Both the position numbers and the translations under genes were made by a program. The notes under the pieces are model-generated. The model saw nothing but the letters and a program-made list of their open reading frames with translations. It was not told where the DNA came from and ran no database searches. Of a stretch of DNA of 64,000 nucleotides, positions 9,372 through 18,839 are shown piece by piece. Numbering within the stretch: the stretch's first letter is position 1; each line of letters starts with the position of its first letter. Source of the DNA: CAVUBL01 sp963837945 (GTDB taxonomy: Bacteria; Acidobacteriota; Thermoanaerobaculia; Multivoradales; DATKCC01); NCBI GenBank assembly GCA_963837945.1, contig CAWIQD010000005.1, forward strand, positions 224,247 through 288,246, written 5' to 3'.

Positions 9372-10865
9372 TCAGACCCAGGGCGGCAGGCAGTGGTCGA
9401 GGTCCAGGATCCAGGCGTCGTCGCCCTGGGCAAAGCCCAGGGCGATCGCCGGCGGCCGAGGTTTCGCCTCGACGCTGCCCGGCGGCCAGGGCGTGTCCTG
9501 GACCAGGAACCGGCAAGTTCCGGCCGCCGGGTCGCGGAAGGCCTTCGGGATCCGGTAGCGGCGCTCGCCGAGGAACGGTCCCAGGTAGTAGAGGTCCCAG
9601 GCGGCCAGCCCGGCCTTCGGCCGGCGGAGAACCCACGGGTGCGGCAGCTGCGCGAAGGCTCGCGCCAGCCGGCGCGCCGGAACCTGCGGCGGACGCTGGG
9701 CGGCGAGCTGCTCGTCCATGTGCTGCGCGCGAACGGCCAGTCCGGCCGCCATGGCGACGGCCACGACGAGCGCCGCCAACGGCACCCGCCCGACCCGCAA
9801 GAGCCCGAGCGAGCGCCGCACGACCTCGTCCAGCCCGCGACCGAGAAGCAGCGCGAACGCGGGGTAGGCCGGGTAGAGGTACCAGGCGCGCTTCGAGCTC
9901 GAGAGCGTGAAGATCGCCACCCAGCCGGCGCCCCAGAGAGCCACGAACGCGAGGCCGCGCAGGTCGAGATCCGCGCCGCGCGCCCGCCGCCCCCGAACCC
10001 ACGCCCAGGCGAGCAGCGCGAGGGCGGGAAGCGCGGCGAGCCACCAGAGCCCGAAGTCCGTCCCCAGGGTCCGCAGGTAGTACGACGGGCCGTGGAGGTG
10101 CGAGGGGTCGAGCCCCTCCGTCGCCCGCACCACGACGTCGTCGAAGAGGGTCCGCGCGGCGCTCCCGCCGACGCGGCGAAGCACCGCCAGGAACCAGGCG
10201 AGATAGGCGACGGGTCCGGCGAGGGAGACGAGGAGCGGCGCGCGCGCGTGCCGGCCGCCGTCGCCGGCCAGGTGCCGGCGCGCCAGCTCGTAGGCGACGA
10301 GCAACACGAAGGCCGGGGCGGCGGCCGGCCCCTTGACCAGCCAGGCGAGGGCCGCCGCGACGGCGGCGCCCGCGAGGAGCGGGCCGCGCCGCGCCTCGCT
10401 CTCCCGGGCTTCGAAGTACAAGACGAGCCAGGCGGCGATCAGGAAGACCAGGGCGCTGTCCTGCACCCCGGAGCGCACGCCGTGGTCGAGGACGTAGTGC
10501 GGGGCGCCCACCAGGAGCAGTGCGGCCGCCGCGCCGACGCGAAGGTTCCAGACCCGGGCACCGAAGAGGAGGGCCAGCGCGACGGTCGCGACCCCGAAGG
10601 CCGCGTCGAGCACCCGGGCGTGGAGCTCGCTGGCTCCGAAGCGGCGGAAGATCCAGGCCTCGGCGAGGAGCTTCGCCGGCGGCTTCGAGGTGTACGGGTT
10701 GCCGTCGTAGGTCAGGGCCCACCAGGGGGCCGAGGCCGGATCGCGGCCGGCCGCCTCGCGGGCGACGACCGCGTGGATCGCCTCGTCGCCGCGCAGGTCG
10801 GCGGCGCCGAGCCGGCGAAAGAAGAGGTGCGCCGCGAGACCGGTCAGGAGGAGCAGGAGCGCCAC
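9372..10865 (-). CDS. GT39/ArnT-like integral-membrane glycosyltransferase
   Basis: About 497 residues with many hydrophobic helices over the first 400 residues and a soluble C-terminal part. Near the N-terminus RRLGAADLRGDEAIHAVVAREA matches the first periplasmic loop of ArnT/PMT-type enzymes, where the Asp-Glu pair binds the lipid-phosphate sugar donor; YDGNPYTSKPPAKLL is the next typical element. FTLSSSKRAWYLYPAYPAFALLLG near residue 330 fits the second conserved loop. Substrate unknown. The GTG at 10865 opens the first membrane helix and is my start, but the frame stays open further upstream into the glutamate dehydrogenase gene, so the start is uncertain. It follows gdhA by 74 bp on the same strand. 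Confidence 0.8.
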   Translation of the reverse strand: MALLLLLTGLAAHLFFRRLGAADLRGDEAIHAVVAREAAGRDPASAPWWALTYDGNPYTSKPPAKLLAEAWIFRRFGASELHARVLDAAFGVATVALALLFGARVWNLRVGAAAALLLVGAPHYVLDHGVRSGVQDSALVFLIAAWLVLYFEARESEARRGPLLAGAAVAAALAWLVKGPAAAPAFVLLVAYELARRHLAGDGGRHARAPLLVSLAGPVAYLAWFLAVLRRVGGSAARTLFDDVVVRATEGLDPSHLHGPSYYLRTLGTDFGLWWLAALPALALLAWAWVRGRRARGADLDLRGLAFVALWGAGWVAIFTLSSSKRAWYLYPAYPAFALLLGRGLDEVVRRSLGLLRVGRVPLAALVVAVAMAAGLAVRAQHMDEQLAAQRPPQVPARRLARAFAQLPHPWVLRRPKAGLAAWDLYYLGPFLGERRYRIPKAFRDPAAGTCRFLVQDTPWPPGSVEAKPRPPAIALGFAQGDDAWILDLDHCLPPWV

Positions 10866-10939
10866 CAGGGCGGCCGCCCGCCGGCCGGGGGACCCGCGGG
10901 CCGGGCCGGCTCCGGGACCGGGTCCTGGGGCCGCGTCGT

Positions 10940-12280
10940 CTACGGCCAGATCCCCCGGGCGTCGGCCACGTGGGCCACCCGGCCGATGGCGACCATGAGG
11001 GCCGCGGTCCTGAGGTCGATCGTTTCGCCGTCGGCCTGCTTCGACTTGCCGAGGGAGGCGTCGACCTCCCGCTTCTTGTCGACCACCGCGTCCGTCGCCC
11101 GCGCCATCCGCCGGCCGAGCTTGGCGTTGACCTCGTCCTCGTCCCACTGCTCGTACTCGTTGTTCTGCACCCACTCGAAGTAGCTCACCGTCACCCCGCC
11201 GGCGCTCGCGAGGACGTCCGGGAGGATCGGGATGCCGCGCGCGAAGAGGATCCGGTCGGCCGCCGGGGTGGTCGGCCCGTTGGCGGCTTCGGCGATGAAC
11301 CGGGCGCGGATCCGCTCGGCGTTGTCGGCCCGGATCTGGTTCTCGAAAGCGGCCGGGATCAGGACGTCGCAGGCCGTCGCCAGCACCTCGTCGTTGCTCA
11401 CCGTGCGGCTGCCCCGCAGGCCGACCACCGAGCCGGTGCGGCGCTTGTGCTCGAGGACCGCCTCCGGATCGAGGCCTCCGTCGGCAACGATCCCGCCCCG
11501 CGAGTCGCTGACCGCGATCACCCGCGCCCCGGCCTCGGTGAAGAGCTGGGCGGCGATCGAGCCGGCGTTGCCGAACCCCTGGATCGCGACCGTGGCTCCG
11601 GAGACCGAGTCGAGGCCCGGCAGGACGCCGCGCTCGAGCGCCCGGGTGGTGGCGAACAGGCAGCCCCGGGCGGTCGCCTCGTGGCGGCCGAGCGAGCCGC
11701 CCATGTCCACCGGCTTGCCCGTGACCACCGGCAGGTTGTTCTTGCCCGGATGCATCATCTCGAAGGTGTCGTAGAACCAGGCCATGGTCCCGGAGTTGGT
11801 GTTGACGTCGGGCGCCGGCACGTCGGTGAACGGGCCGATGTTGTCGCCCAGCGCGGTGATGAATCGCCGGGCGATGCGCCGCATCTCGTTCGCCGAGAGC
11901 TCCTTGGGGTTGCAGATCACGCCCCCCTTGGCGCCGCCGAAGGGTACGTCGACGACGGCGCACTTCCAGGTCATCCAGGAGGCCAGCGCGCGCACCTCGT
12001 CGAGGCTCACCTCGGGATGGAAGCGCACGCCGCCCTTGCCCGGCCCGCGGACGTTGTTGTAGAGCACCCGGTAGCCCTGGAACATGGTGACCGAGCCGTC
12101 GTCCCTCTGGATCGGGAAGTCGACGGTGATCGAGCGCATCGGCCGGCGGAGGAACTCGATCACGCCCGGGTCGAGCTCGGGCAGGTAACGCACGGCACGG
12201 TCGAACTGGCTCTGGGCGATGCGGAAGGAGTTGAGGTCCTCGGTGGGGGGAGCCTTGGGGGTCGATAGGGCGGTCGTCAT
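10940..12280 (-). CDS. gdhA: Glu/Leu/Phe/Val-type dehydrogenase, probably glutamate dehydrogenase
   Basis: 446 residues; interconverts glutamate and 2-oxoglutarate plus ammonia with NAD(P). The start at 12280 has a GGAGG site 5 bp upstream. The substrate domain shows GPGKGGVRFHPEV and the catalytic Lys region KCAVVDVPFGGAKGGV. The Rossmann part begins GATVAIQGFGNAGSIAA, and PAAFENQIRADNA plus EAANGPTTPAAD close the active site. Length and motifs fit the smaller hexameric GDH group (GdhA/RocG-like). Cofactor preference cannot be read with confidence. Confidence 0.93.
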   Translation of the reverse strand: MTTALSTPKAPPTEDLNSFRIAQSQFDRAVRYLPELDPGVIEFLRRPMRSITVDFPIQRDDGSVTMFQGYRVLYNNVRGPGKGGVRFHPEVSLDEVRALASWMTWKCAVVDVPFGGAKGGVICNPKELSANEMRRIARRFITALGDNIGPFTDVPAPDVNTNSGTMAWFYDTFEMMHPGKNNLPVVTGKPVDMGGSLGRHEATARGCLFATTRALERGVLPGLDSVSGATVAIQGFGNAGSIAAQLFTEAGARVIAVSDSRGGIVADGGLDPEAVLEHKRRTGSVVGLRGSRTVSNDEVLATACDVLIPAAFENQIRADNAERIRARFIAEAANGPTTPAADRILFARGIPILPDVLASAGGVTVSYFEWVQNNEYEQWDEDEVNAKLGRRMARATDAVVDKKREVDASLGKSKQADGETIDLRTAALMVAIGRVAHVADARGIWP

Positions 12281-12342
12281 CGTGCCTCCCTGGAGATTCG
12301 TCGATCGTGCCACGACACCACTCCGCGGTCTCGCGCGCGAGT

Positions 12343-12756
12343 CTACTCTCGGGAAGTCTCGAAGCCACCGTCCGAACGGGCGGGGCTCGGCAAGCGGCCC
12401 TCGAGATAACGCTCGGCGCCCACCACCTGCGGATCGAGGGAGAAGTCGTAGAGACGGAGGCCGCCGAAGAGGGCGACCGCGTCGTGGCCGTCGGCGCGGA
12501 GCCGCCGGGCGAGAGGGCGGGCGGTCGTGCCGTCGTCGTCGAAGAGGACCGTCGGCCGGCCGGCGGGCGGCGTCCAGCCCGGCTCGGTCCGGCGCGTCGC
12601 GCCGCGGAAGCCGAGCGCCCCGGGGTCGGCTCGGACGTCGACCAGCAGGACCGGCTCGCCGTCGCGCAGGCGACCGAGCAGGGCGAAGGGCGTGATCTCG
12701 GCCTCCGGGTCGAGGTCGACCGCGGGAAGCGTGGTGCCCTCCGGAGGCGGGGCCAC
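12343..12756 (-). CDS. Rhodanese-like domain protein lacking the active-site cysteine
   Basis: 137 residues. PVLLVDVRADPGALGFRGA and PTVLFDDDGTTARPLARRL then DGHDAVALFGGLRLYDF follow the beta-alpha pattern of a rhodanese domain, including the terminal GGL turn. The loop that normally carries the catalytic Cys (CxxGxR) is DDDGTT here and the protein has no Cys, so sulfur transfer is not expected; it may be a binding domain. It begins 7 bp after the DUF1015 gene stop and is probably in the same operon. Family assignment is by pattern and is moderate. Confidence 0.6.
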   Translation of the reverse strand: MAPPPEGTTLPAVDLDPEAEITPFALLGRLRDGEPVLLVDVRADPGALGFRGATRRTEPGWTPPAGRPTVLFDDDGTTARPLARRLRADGHDAVALFGGLRLYDFSLDPQVVGAERYLEGRLPSPARSDGGFETSRE

Positions 12757-12763
12757 GGACGGG

Positions 12764-14026
12764 CTACCCGAGGCGGCCTCGGTGGTCGGCCCAGACCAGG
12801 CCCGAGACCACCTTGGGCAGGAAGCGGGTGGACTTGGGCGGCAGCATCTCGCCGCCGGCGATGGCGGCCGCGAAGTCCGCCGGATCCATCGGCGGGAGCC
12901 AGATGCCGACCGCCGCCTCGCCGGTTTCGACCATCCGCCAGAGGACCTCCGGGTCCGAGGGGTAGCGGACGGCGCCGCCGCTCGCCGACTCGTCTCCGGC
13001 GGCGAGGCCGGGGAAGAGGACCCGGTGGAGCAGGGCGACCGGCAGGCGACGCGCGCCGGGCGAGAGGGCCGAGGCGGCGGGGGCGGCCGGGTCGAGGCGC
13101 CAGACCTCCGGCTCCCGGCCCGCGAGCCGGACGCCGATCGCGGGTTGCCGGGCGGCGGCGACCCGGGCCGCGAGCTCCCGCCCGCCGGCCGCCGTCGCCG
13201 GCTCGCGCGCCGCGGCCAGGGCGGCTGCCCGCTCGACGCCCGGATCCTCCGCGAAGGCGCGATGGATCGGCTGAATCTCGAGCGCCGGGGAGGCGAGACT
13301 GGTGATCACCGCGAGCTTGGTGGCGGCGGCGGGGGGCGGCCCGCCCCCGGCCGCGCCGTCCAGGAGGCCCTCTTCCTCGGCGTAGCGCAGGGCGACCTTG
13401 TAGCGGTGGTGACCGTCGGCGATGGCGGCGGGCCCCGCGGCCAGGCAGGCGCGGTAGCGTTCGATCCGCTCGCGGTCGCTCAGCCGGTAGAGGCGGTGGC
13501 GGTCGCCGGCGGCGTCGGTGTGGCTCGCCACCGGCTCCGCACCGGCGAGGTCCTCGGCCAGCAGCCGGTCGAGCGCGCCGTCGTCTTCGGACAGGAGGAG
13601 GACCGGCTCCAGGTCCACCGCCATCGCCCGCAGCAGGGCCAGGCGGTCGGCCAGCGGCTTCGCCAGGGTCTCCTCGTGGGGGCGGATCACCCCCGTCTCC
13701 GGCCGCTCGAGGCCCACCACCGCGGTCAGCCCGAGGCGCCGGCCGCCGTCCGGCAGGTCGATGGCGTAAGGGTAGAGCGCGGGCCCCGCCTCGCGGGCGA
13801 GAACTCCTTCTTCGAGCCACGCCGAGTGCAGCCGGGCGGCCTCCCGGTAGCGGTCGCCGGTCCCGCCGGGGACGGGCTTCGACAGCCAGGTGAAGTGGTG
13901 GGGGTCGCGGGCGTGCATCTCCGCGGCCGCCTCGTCGCCGATCTGGTCGTAGGGCGGGGCGGCGAGCCGCCCCGCGTCGCCGGACACGCCGGCGTAGGTG
14001 ATGCCTTCGAACGCGTAGATCCTCAT
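12764..14026 (-). CDS. DUF1015 family protein
   Basis: 420 residues, starting MRIYAFEGITYAGVSGDAG with the start set by the onset of conservation. DUF1015 features visible: APPYDQIGDEAAAEMHARDPHHFTWL near the N-terminus, VIRPHEETLAKPLADRLALL, the highly conserved ADGHHRYKVALRYAEE near residue 205, and a C-terminal LPPKSTRFLPKVVSGLVW, which matches the family's usual ending (PKSTYFYPKLPSGL). The family is widespread in bacteria and archaea, and some members have been linked to serine/phosphoserine metabolism, but no activity can be assigned here. Single-gene-sized, intact, followed closely by the rhodanese-like gene. Confidence 0.88.
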   Translation of the reverse strand: MRIYAFEGITYAGVSGDAGRLAAPPYDQIGDEAAAEMHARDPHHFTWLSKPVPGGTGDRYREAARLHSAWLEEGVLAREAGPALYPYAIDLPDGGRRLGLTAVVGLERPETGVIRPHEETLAKPLADRLALLRAMAVDLEPVLLLSEDDGALDRLLAEDLAGAEPVASHTDAAGDRHRLYRLSDRERIERYRACLAAGPAAIADGHHRYKVALRYAEEEGLLDGAAGGGPPPAAATKLAVITSLASPALEIQPIHRAFAEDPGVERAAALAAAREPATAAGGRELAARVAAARQPAIGVRLAGREPEVWRLDPAAPAASALSPGARRLPVALLHRVLFPGLAAGDESASGGAVRYPSDPEVLWRMVETGEAAVGIWLPPMDPADFAAAIAGGEMLPPKSTRFLPKVVSGLVWADHRGRLG

Positions 14027-14161
14027 GAGTGGCCTCCCCGGACGGGGTGAGATTCTACCGAGTTCCGGGCGGCGTTCCCCAGCGGCGAATCCCGGAGGCC
14101 GTCTCGCCCGCGCCGCCGGCCGCTCCTGGGTCCCGAGTCTCGTAGAATCGCCGCTCCCGCC

Positions 14162-14986
14162 ATGACCCCTGAGGAAGCCCAGCCCCAGCTCCCCCCGGCG
14201 GAGCCCGAGAGCGCTCCCGCCGAAGAGGAGACCCCGCCGCGGTCCGCGGCGCTCGCGGCTCCCGCGGCGGTCGCGGAGCCCGTCGCCGCCTCCCGCCGCC
14301 GGGGGTGCCTCAGGGCCGCGCTCGTCGTTCTCGGCCTGGGGCTGGCCTGGCTGGGCTGGGAGGCGGTGACCTGGCCCGACGTCGCGGCGCTCGCCCGGGA
14401 GACGCCGGGCAAGACCGCCTTCATGCGGCGCTGGGAGCGGCGGCACGGCCGGGAGGTCGCCTGGCGGTGGGTGCCGTACTCCAGGATCTCCTCGAGTCTC
14501 AAGCGGGCGGCGCTGGTGGGCGAGGACATCAACTTCTTCTCGCACGACGGCTTCGACACCGGCGAGCAGAAGAAGGCGCTCGCCGAGGCCTGGAAGGAGC
14601 GGCGGCTCCCGCGCGGCGCCTCGACGATCAGCCAGCAGGTGGCGAAGAACCTCTGGCTGACGCCGTCTTACAGCCCGCTGCGCAAGGTGAAAGAGGCCCT
14701 CCTCACCGTCCAGCTCGAGCGCCACCTCGCGAAGCGGCGGATCCTCGAGATCTACCTGAACGTCGCCGAGCTCGGCCCGGGCGTCTTCGGCGCCGAGGCC
14801 GCCGCCCGTCACTACTTCGGGACCTCGGCCGCGGGGCTCTCGGAGTCCCAGGCCGCCGCCCTCGCCGCGGCCCTCCCGAACCCGGAGCGCTGGCACCCGG
14901 GGAGCACTCGGCGCGGCTATGCGTACCGGGTGCGCCTGATTTTGCGCCGGATGGGCAAGGCGCGCTTCCTCTGGAAGGAGATTTGA
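14162..14986 (+). CDS. mtgA: Monofunctional peptidoglycan glycosyltransferase (GT51)
   Basis: 274 residues. A Pro/Glu/Ala-rich cytoplasmic tail of about 55 residues precedes one membrane helix (AALVVLGLGLAWLGWEAV). The GT51 domain follows with its catalytic motif ALVGEDINFFSHDGFD (first Glu as catalytic base), the RGASTISQQVAKNLWLT motif, and RHLAKRRILEIYLNVAELGPGVFGAEAAARHYFG. There is no transpeptidase domain, so it polymerises lipid II glycan strands only. The length is slightly above the E. coli enzyme because of the N-terminal tail. Divergent from the DUF1015 gene. Confidence 0.93.
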   Translation: MTPEEAQPQLPPAEPESAPAEEETPPRSAALAAPAAVAEPVAASRRRGCLRAALVVLGLGLAWLGWEAVTWPDVAALARETPGKTAFMRRWERRHGREVAWRWVPYSRISSSLKRAALVGEDINFFSHDGFDTGEQKKALAEAWKERRLPRGASTISQQVAKNLWLTPSYSPLRKVKEALLTVQLERHLAKRRILEIYLNVAELGPGVFGAEAAARHYFGTSAAGLSESQAAALAAALPNPERWHPGSTRRGYAYRVRLILRRMGKARFLWKEI

Positions 14987-15024
14987 CTGGGTGCCCTTGG
15001 CGCGGCGGTAAACTGCTCTTCGCC

Positions 15025-16719
15025 ATGACCACCCCGGGCACCAAGACGACCGGCTCGAAGCGCAAGGTCCGGCGCCCTTTCCGCAGCCCGACCCTCGCCC
15101 GCTTCCTCCTCGACCAGCTCGCCGAGGCGGGGGTCGAGCACATCTTCGCCATCCCGGGCGACTTCATCATCCGGCTCTGCCAGGTGATCGAGTCCTACCC
15201 CGGGATCGACCTGCTCACCATGAGCCACGAGCCGGGCGTGGGGTTCGCCGCCAACGGCGCCGCCCGCGGCCGGGAGGGGATCGCGGTCGCCTGCGCCACC
15301 TACGGCGCCGGCGCCCTCAACATGGTCAACCCGGTGGCCGCCGCCTACGCCGAGAAGACGCCGGTCCTGGTGCTCACCGGCGGGCCGGGCCGGGAGGAGC
15401 GCGAGGGGGGCATCCTGGTCCACCACCAGGTCAAGAGCTTCCGCTCGCAGCTCAAGGTCTACCGCGAGGTCACGCACTACCAGGCGGTGCTCGACGACCC
15501 GGAGACCGCGGCCGACCAGGTGCGCTACGCGATCGACCAGTGCCGCCTCTACTCGCTGCCGGTCTATCTGGAGGTCCCGCGGGACATGGTCGACACCCGG
15601 ATCCGGGTCGGCCAGGCCGCGGGCTTCGAGGTGCCGACGGAGCCCGGCGCCGTGGCCGAGGCGGCGGCCGAGATCGTGCGCAAGGTCCGCGCGGCGCGCC
15701 ACCCGGTGCTGGTGGTCGGGGTCGAGGTCCACCGCTTCCGCCTCGCGCGCCGCGCGGTGGCCCTGGCCGAGGCCCTCGGGCTGCCGGTCGTGTCGACCTT
15801 CATGGGCCGCGGCACGTTTCCGGACGACCACCCGCAGTACGCCGGCACCTACCTCGGGCCGGCCTCGCCGCCGGGAGTGCGCGAGCTGGTGGAGGAGTCG
15901 GATTGCCTGGTCATGCTGGGCGCTCTGTTCTCGGACACCAACATGGGCGTGCGCCTGCGGGCGCTCGATCCGCGCCACGTGGTGCTCGCCGTCTCGCGCG
16001 AGGTCCACTCGGGTTACCACCACTACCCGGACGTGCCGCTCGAGGACCTGGTCGAAGCCGCCGTCGAGCGCTCGGCCGAGGGGCGCGGGGCGAGCTTCCG
16101 CGCCCGCGAGGGCCGGCCGCCGTTCATGCGCGCCGACGACGAGCCCTCCCAGGGGCCGATCCGGGTGGCCTCGATGATCGCCGAGATCAACCGGTTCTTC
16201 TCCCGGCACGGCCAGATGCCGCTGGTCACCGACACCGGCGACTGCCTGTTCTGCAGCCACCAGATCGACACCCAGTCGGTGGTGGCGTCGGCCTACTACG
16301 CGACCATGGGCTTCGGGGTGCCGGCGGCGATGGGCTTCGAGGCGGCGACCGGCCGCCGGCCGCTCGTCCTGGTGGGGGACGGCGGCTTCGAGATGACCGG
16401 CTGGGAGCTGCTCCACGCCCGGCGATGGGGGCTCTCGCCGATCGTCGTGGTGATGAACAACCAGTCCTGGGAGATGCTCCAGGCCTTCCTGCCGGCGGCC
16501 TACAACGCGCTGCCGGCGGGCTGCTTCGCCGAGGCGGTGGCGCCCTGGGGCATCCAGACCGAGCGCACGCCGACCGCGGCCGAGCTCCGGGCGGCGCTCG
16601 AGCGCGCGGCCGCCCACGACGGCCCGGCGCTGATCGAGGTGCCGCTCGCCCGCGGCGACATCTCGGAGACGCTCTACACGTTCACGAGGAGCGTGGGGAC
16701 GACGCCGGCGCCGGAGTAG
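15025..16719 (+). CDS. Thiamine-diphosphate alpha-keto acid decarboxylase (indolepyruvate/pyruvate decarboxylase-like)
   Basis: 564 residues with the three ThDP-enzyme domains. The N-terminal Pyr domain carries the activating Glu69 in TMSHEPGVGFAANGAARGREG, the central domain is NAD-binding-like, and the C-terminal PP domain has the ThDP/Mg motif VGDGGFEMTGWELLHARRWG ending in VVMNNQSW. The sequence fits the IPDC/PDC group (AIPGDF near residue 42, FCSHQIDTQS, GDISETLYTF at the end) better than acetolactate synthase. Likely substrates are indolepyruvate, phenylpyruvate or other 2-keto acids; the choice is not decidable from sequence alone. It starts 38 bp after mtgA. Confidence 0.87.
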   Translation: MTTPGTKTTGSKRKVRRPFRSPTLARFLLDQLAEAGVEHIFAIPGDFIIRLCQVIESYPGIDLLTMSHEPGVGFAANGAARGREGIAVACATYGAGALNMVNPVAAAYAEKTPVLVLTGGPGREEREGGILVHHQVKSFRSQLKVYREVTHYQAVLDDPETAADQVRYAIDQCRLYSLPVYLEVPRDMVDTRIRVGQAAGFEVPTEPGAVAEAAAEIVRKVRAARHPVLVVGVEVHRFRLARRAVALAEALGLPVVSTFMGRGTFPDDHPQYAGTYLGPASPPGVRELVEESDCLVMLGALFSDTNMGVRLRALDPRHVVLAVSREVHSGYHHYPDVPLEDLVEAAVERSAEGRGASFRAREGRPPFMRADDEPSQGPIRVASMIAEINRFFSRHGQMPLVTDTGDCLFCSHQIDTQSVVASAYYATMGFGVPAAMGFEAATGRRPLVLVGDGGFEMTGWELLHARRWGLSPIVVVMNNQSWEMLQAFLPAAYNALPAGCFAEAVAPWGIQTERTPTAAELRAALERAAAHDGPALIEVPLARGDISETLYTFTRSVGTTPAPE

Positions 16720-17120
16720 CGGCCCGCCACCGGTCCAGACCTTCATTGCGCTGGCCGAGGCCTACGCGGCCACTGTGCCGGTCGATTTGGGCGTCCCCCT
16801 CCTCCCGGGCCGGACTGGGCCTGTGCCTCGTGGAGCCAGCGGTGGCCACCGCGGCGCCGGCCCGGGGCGTGGCGCTTCGCGGTTTCAGCGTCCAGCCTTC
16901 GCCGAGGCACCGCCCCAAGCGGCGGCGGGAGCGGCGCCCCCTCCCTCTGGTCGGGGTCCGGGCCAGCCAGGCTGGGGGGCAGGTCGCGTGCCGGCACGCA
17001 CCCCACCCGCCGGCACGCGCCGCACATCCCGGCCTTGTCCGAGAAGGCGCCTTCTCCTGCTCGCCTCTCTACCGCCGCGGCGAAGTCCTGAGGAGTTCAG
17101 GGGCGCAGCCACAGAAGGGG
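16720..17120. other. Intergenic stretch without a recognisable gene
   Basis: About 400 bp between the decarboxylase and the end of the Rhs island. Short open frames exist on both strands but have no recognisable motif, no ribosome site and the composition of GC-rich shadow reading. No tRNA, CRISPR or clear terminator is seen. It marks the border at which the composition falls from very GC-rich to the more balanced composition of the toxin island. Confidence 0.5.
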
Positions 17121-17557
17121 TCAAGCTTCGGCGGAGCCCCGGCCAAGTTCCTGACGTGATGATAGAAGCTTGAAAAGCAGGAAAAAAGCTACAGCGCCGA
17201 GGATGCAGCCGAGAGAAATCGCGGCCAGTGCCGCTGCGACAGGAAAGCTGGGGAGGTACCCAGGGCTCGGCTCAAGACCGACTGCGGCCAGATTCATGCC
17301 CTCCGAGGCTATGACGACAATGCTCCAAAGAATCACAAGGGCTAGAAGCACCACCCATGCGCGCAGACCCCACATCTTGCGGCGAAGCAGACCGAGCGAG
17401 CCAGCTACGGCGGCCACCGAGAAGCTCCACCAGAAGAGCACAAAGCTGAGGGGGTGAAGCACGATCGCCTTGGAGAGCGCGCTCTGACCCGGAACGAGCA
17501 CGGTGTGGACGTCACCTCGACTCACTACAGCGACAAGCACCAGAGGACCGGTCGTAA

Positions 17558-18839
17558 GGCGGTGTCAATAAACAAGGTTTACATCTTGTGCGGTCGGATG
17601 ACGTAGTTCCATTCGCCGTGAAAGGAGTGACGGGTGAGGTTTAGCGTGGCGATCTCCTGATCCGATACCTTGCGGCCGACGGGATAGGAGCGCCTGTCCA
17701 ACCGGCAGGTCACCTTGAGCCCCTTGGCAGTGGTTGTCCTGGCGATCAGGCGCACGATGGTTTCGTAGTCGCGAAGTGGCTCTCCACGCCAGTTGGAGGA
17801 GATGAAGGAGAACAGGCGATGCTCGACCTTGTTCCACTTGCTGGTCCCTGGAGGGAAGTGGCACACCCTGATGGAGAGGCGGGCCCAGTCCGCGAACCCT
17901 TGGAGCTCTATTTTCCACTGGCGAAGGCGGTATCCGTTGCTGCCGCCACCATCCGCCGTGATCAAGAGAGTCTTGGCGATCGGATACAGCCGCCGCCCCT
18001 CCGCGCGCCACCATCCTCGAATCGAGGCCACCGCGAAGGCACCGGTGTCATGATCGGTGCCTACGTTCACGAAGCCAGTGTTGCGACCCAAGTCGTAGAC
18101 GCCGTACGGATAGGCACGCGGGACCGATGGATCAGGGAAATCGTGGACGTTGACGCGCTGAGGGGATTTCGCCTTGCGCCACTGCTTCCCTTCGTTCAGG
18201 TAGTTGCCGAGGATCTCTTTCTTCTTCGTGTCGACCGAGATGACAGGGCGCCCCGCGGCCAGCGCCTTGCTCACCTGTTCGTTGATGTACCGGAACTGAG
18301 CGTCGCGGTCTGGATGACCGCTCCCGCCCTCGGCCTTTCGGTTCCCCTGAAGGCTGTAGCCCATCTGCCGCAGCAACTGGGCCACTTTCTCATGGCTCAC
18401 CGGGTGGTGCTGGGCTACCAGCTCTGCGGCCAGAGCGCGGGTGCTCTTGCTCGTCCAGCGCAGCGGCGACTCTGGGTCGCCGCTCGTCAGCGGCTCGACA
18501 AGCGTCTCCAGCCATCTCGGCAGATCGGGATCGCGGACTTCAAGTGCCGGCCGCCCGCCGCCTGGGCGTCGAACCCGGCCCGCTGCCAGAGGGGGGCTAC
18601 CCAGCTCGTGAAGCCCCTTCGTAATCGTCACTCGAGACAAACCACACGCCCTGCTGACGGCCGACACGCCGCCGTGGCCGAGCTGACGAGCCTCGCTCGC
18701 TGCGAAAAGTCGCCGCGCTCGCTCATCCAGATGAGGCCAAAGAAGAGCGATTTTCTCCTGGAGCGCACCGAGATCACCCATCTCCCATTCAATCTAAACC
18801 AGGAACGTCTGAATGTCAAGCTTGTTTATTGACACCGCC
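17558..18839 (-). mobile_element. Complete ISAzo13-type insertion sequence
   Basis: 1282 bp bounded by perfect 19-bp terminal inverted repeats, GGCGGTGTCAATAAACAAG (17558-17576) and its reverse complement (18821-18839). A 3-bp direct repeat TAA flanks it (17555-17557 and 18840-18842), consistent with a target-site duplication. It carries one transposase gene that fills nearly the whole element. No passenger gene is seen. The precise ends and intact transposase suggest a recently mobile copy. Confidence 0.9.
17579..18781 (-). CDS. ISAzo13-family transposase
   Basis: 400 residues. The N-terminal part has a helix-turn-helix (GHGGVSAVSRACGLSRVTITKG) and a second DNA-binding region (STRALAAELVAQHHPVSHEKVAQLL). 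The catalytic part has PVISVDTKKKEILGNYLNEG with the first Asp, LLITADGGGSNGYRLRQWK with the second, and the family hallmark HFPPGTSKWNKVEHRLFSFIS with the Glu. This DDE arrangement and the KWNK(V/I)EHRLFS signature are those of ISAzo13-like transposases. The frame is undamaged and lies 58 bp inside the right end and 21 bp inside the left end. Confidence 0.92.
   Translation of the reverse strand: MGDLGALQEKIALLWPHLDERARRLFAASEARQLGHGGVSAVSRACGLSRVTITKGLHELGSPPLAAGRVRRPGGGRPALEVRDPDLPRWLETLVEPLTSGDPESPLRWTSKSTRALAAELVAQHHPVSHEKVAQLLRQMGYSLQGNRKAEGGSGHPDRDAQFRYINEQVSKALAAGRPVISVDTKKKEILGNYLNEGKQWRKAKSPQRVNVHDFPDPSVPRAYPYGVYDLGRNTGFVNVGTDHDTGAFAVASIRGWWRAEGRRLYPIAKTLLITADGGGSNGYRLRQWKIELQGFADWARLSIRVCHFPPGTSKWNKVEHRLFSFISSNWRGEPLRDYETIVRLIARTTTAKGLKVTCRLDRRSYPVGRKVSDQEIATLNLTRHSFHGEWNYVIRPHKM

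Noticed and set aside
10866..13820. The frame of the glycosyltransferase stays open upstream for about 1000 further codons through the glutamate dehydrogenase and DUF1015 genes.
   Set aside because: The extension has no recognisable protein pattern and overlaps two clearly real genes in other frames; it is an effect of high GC content.
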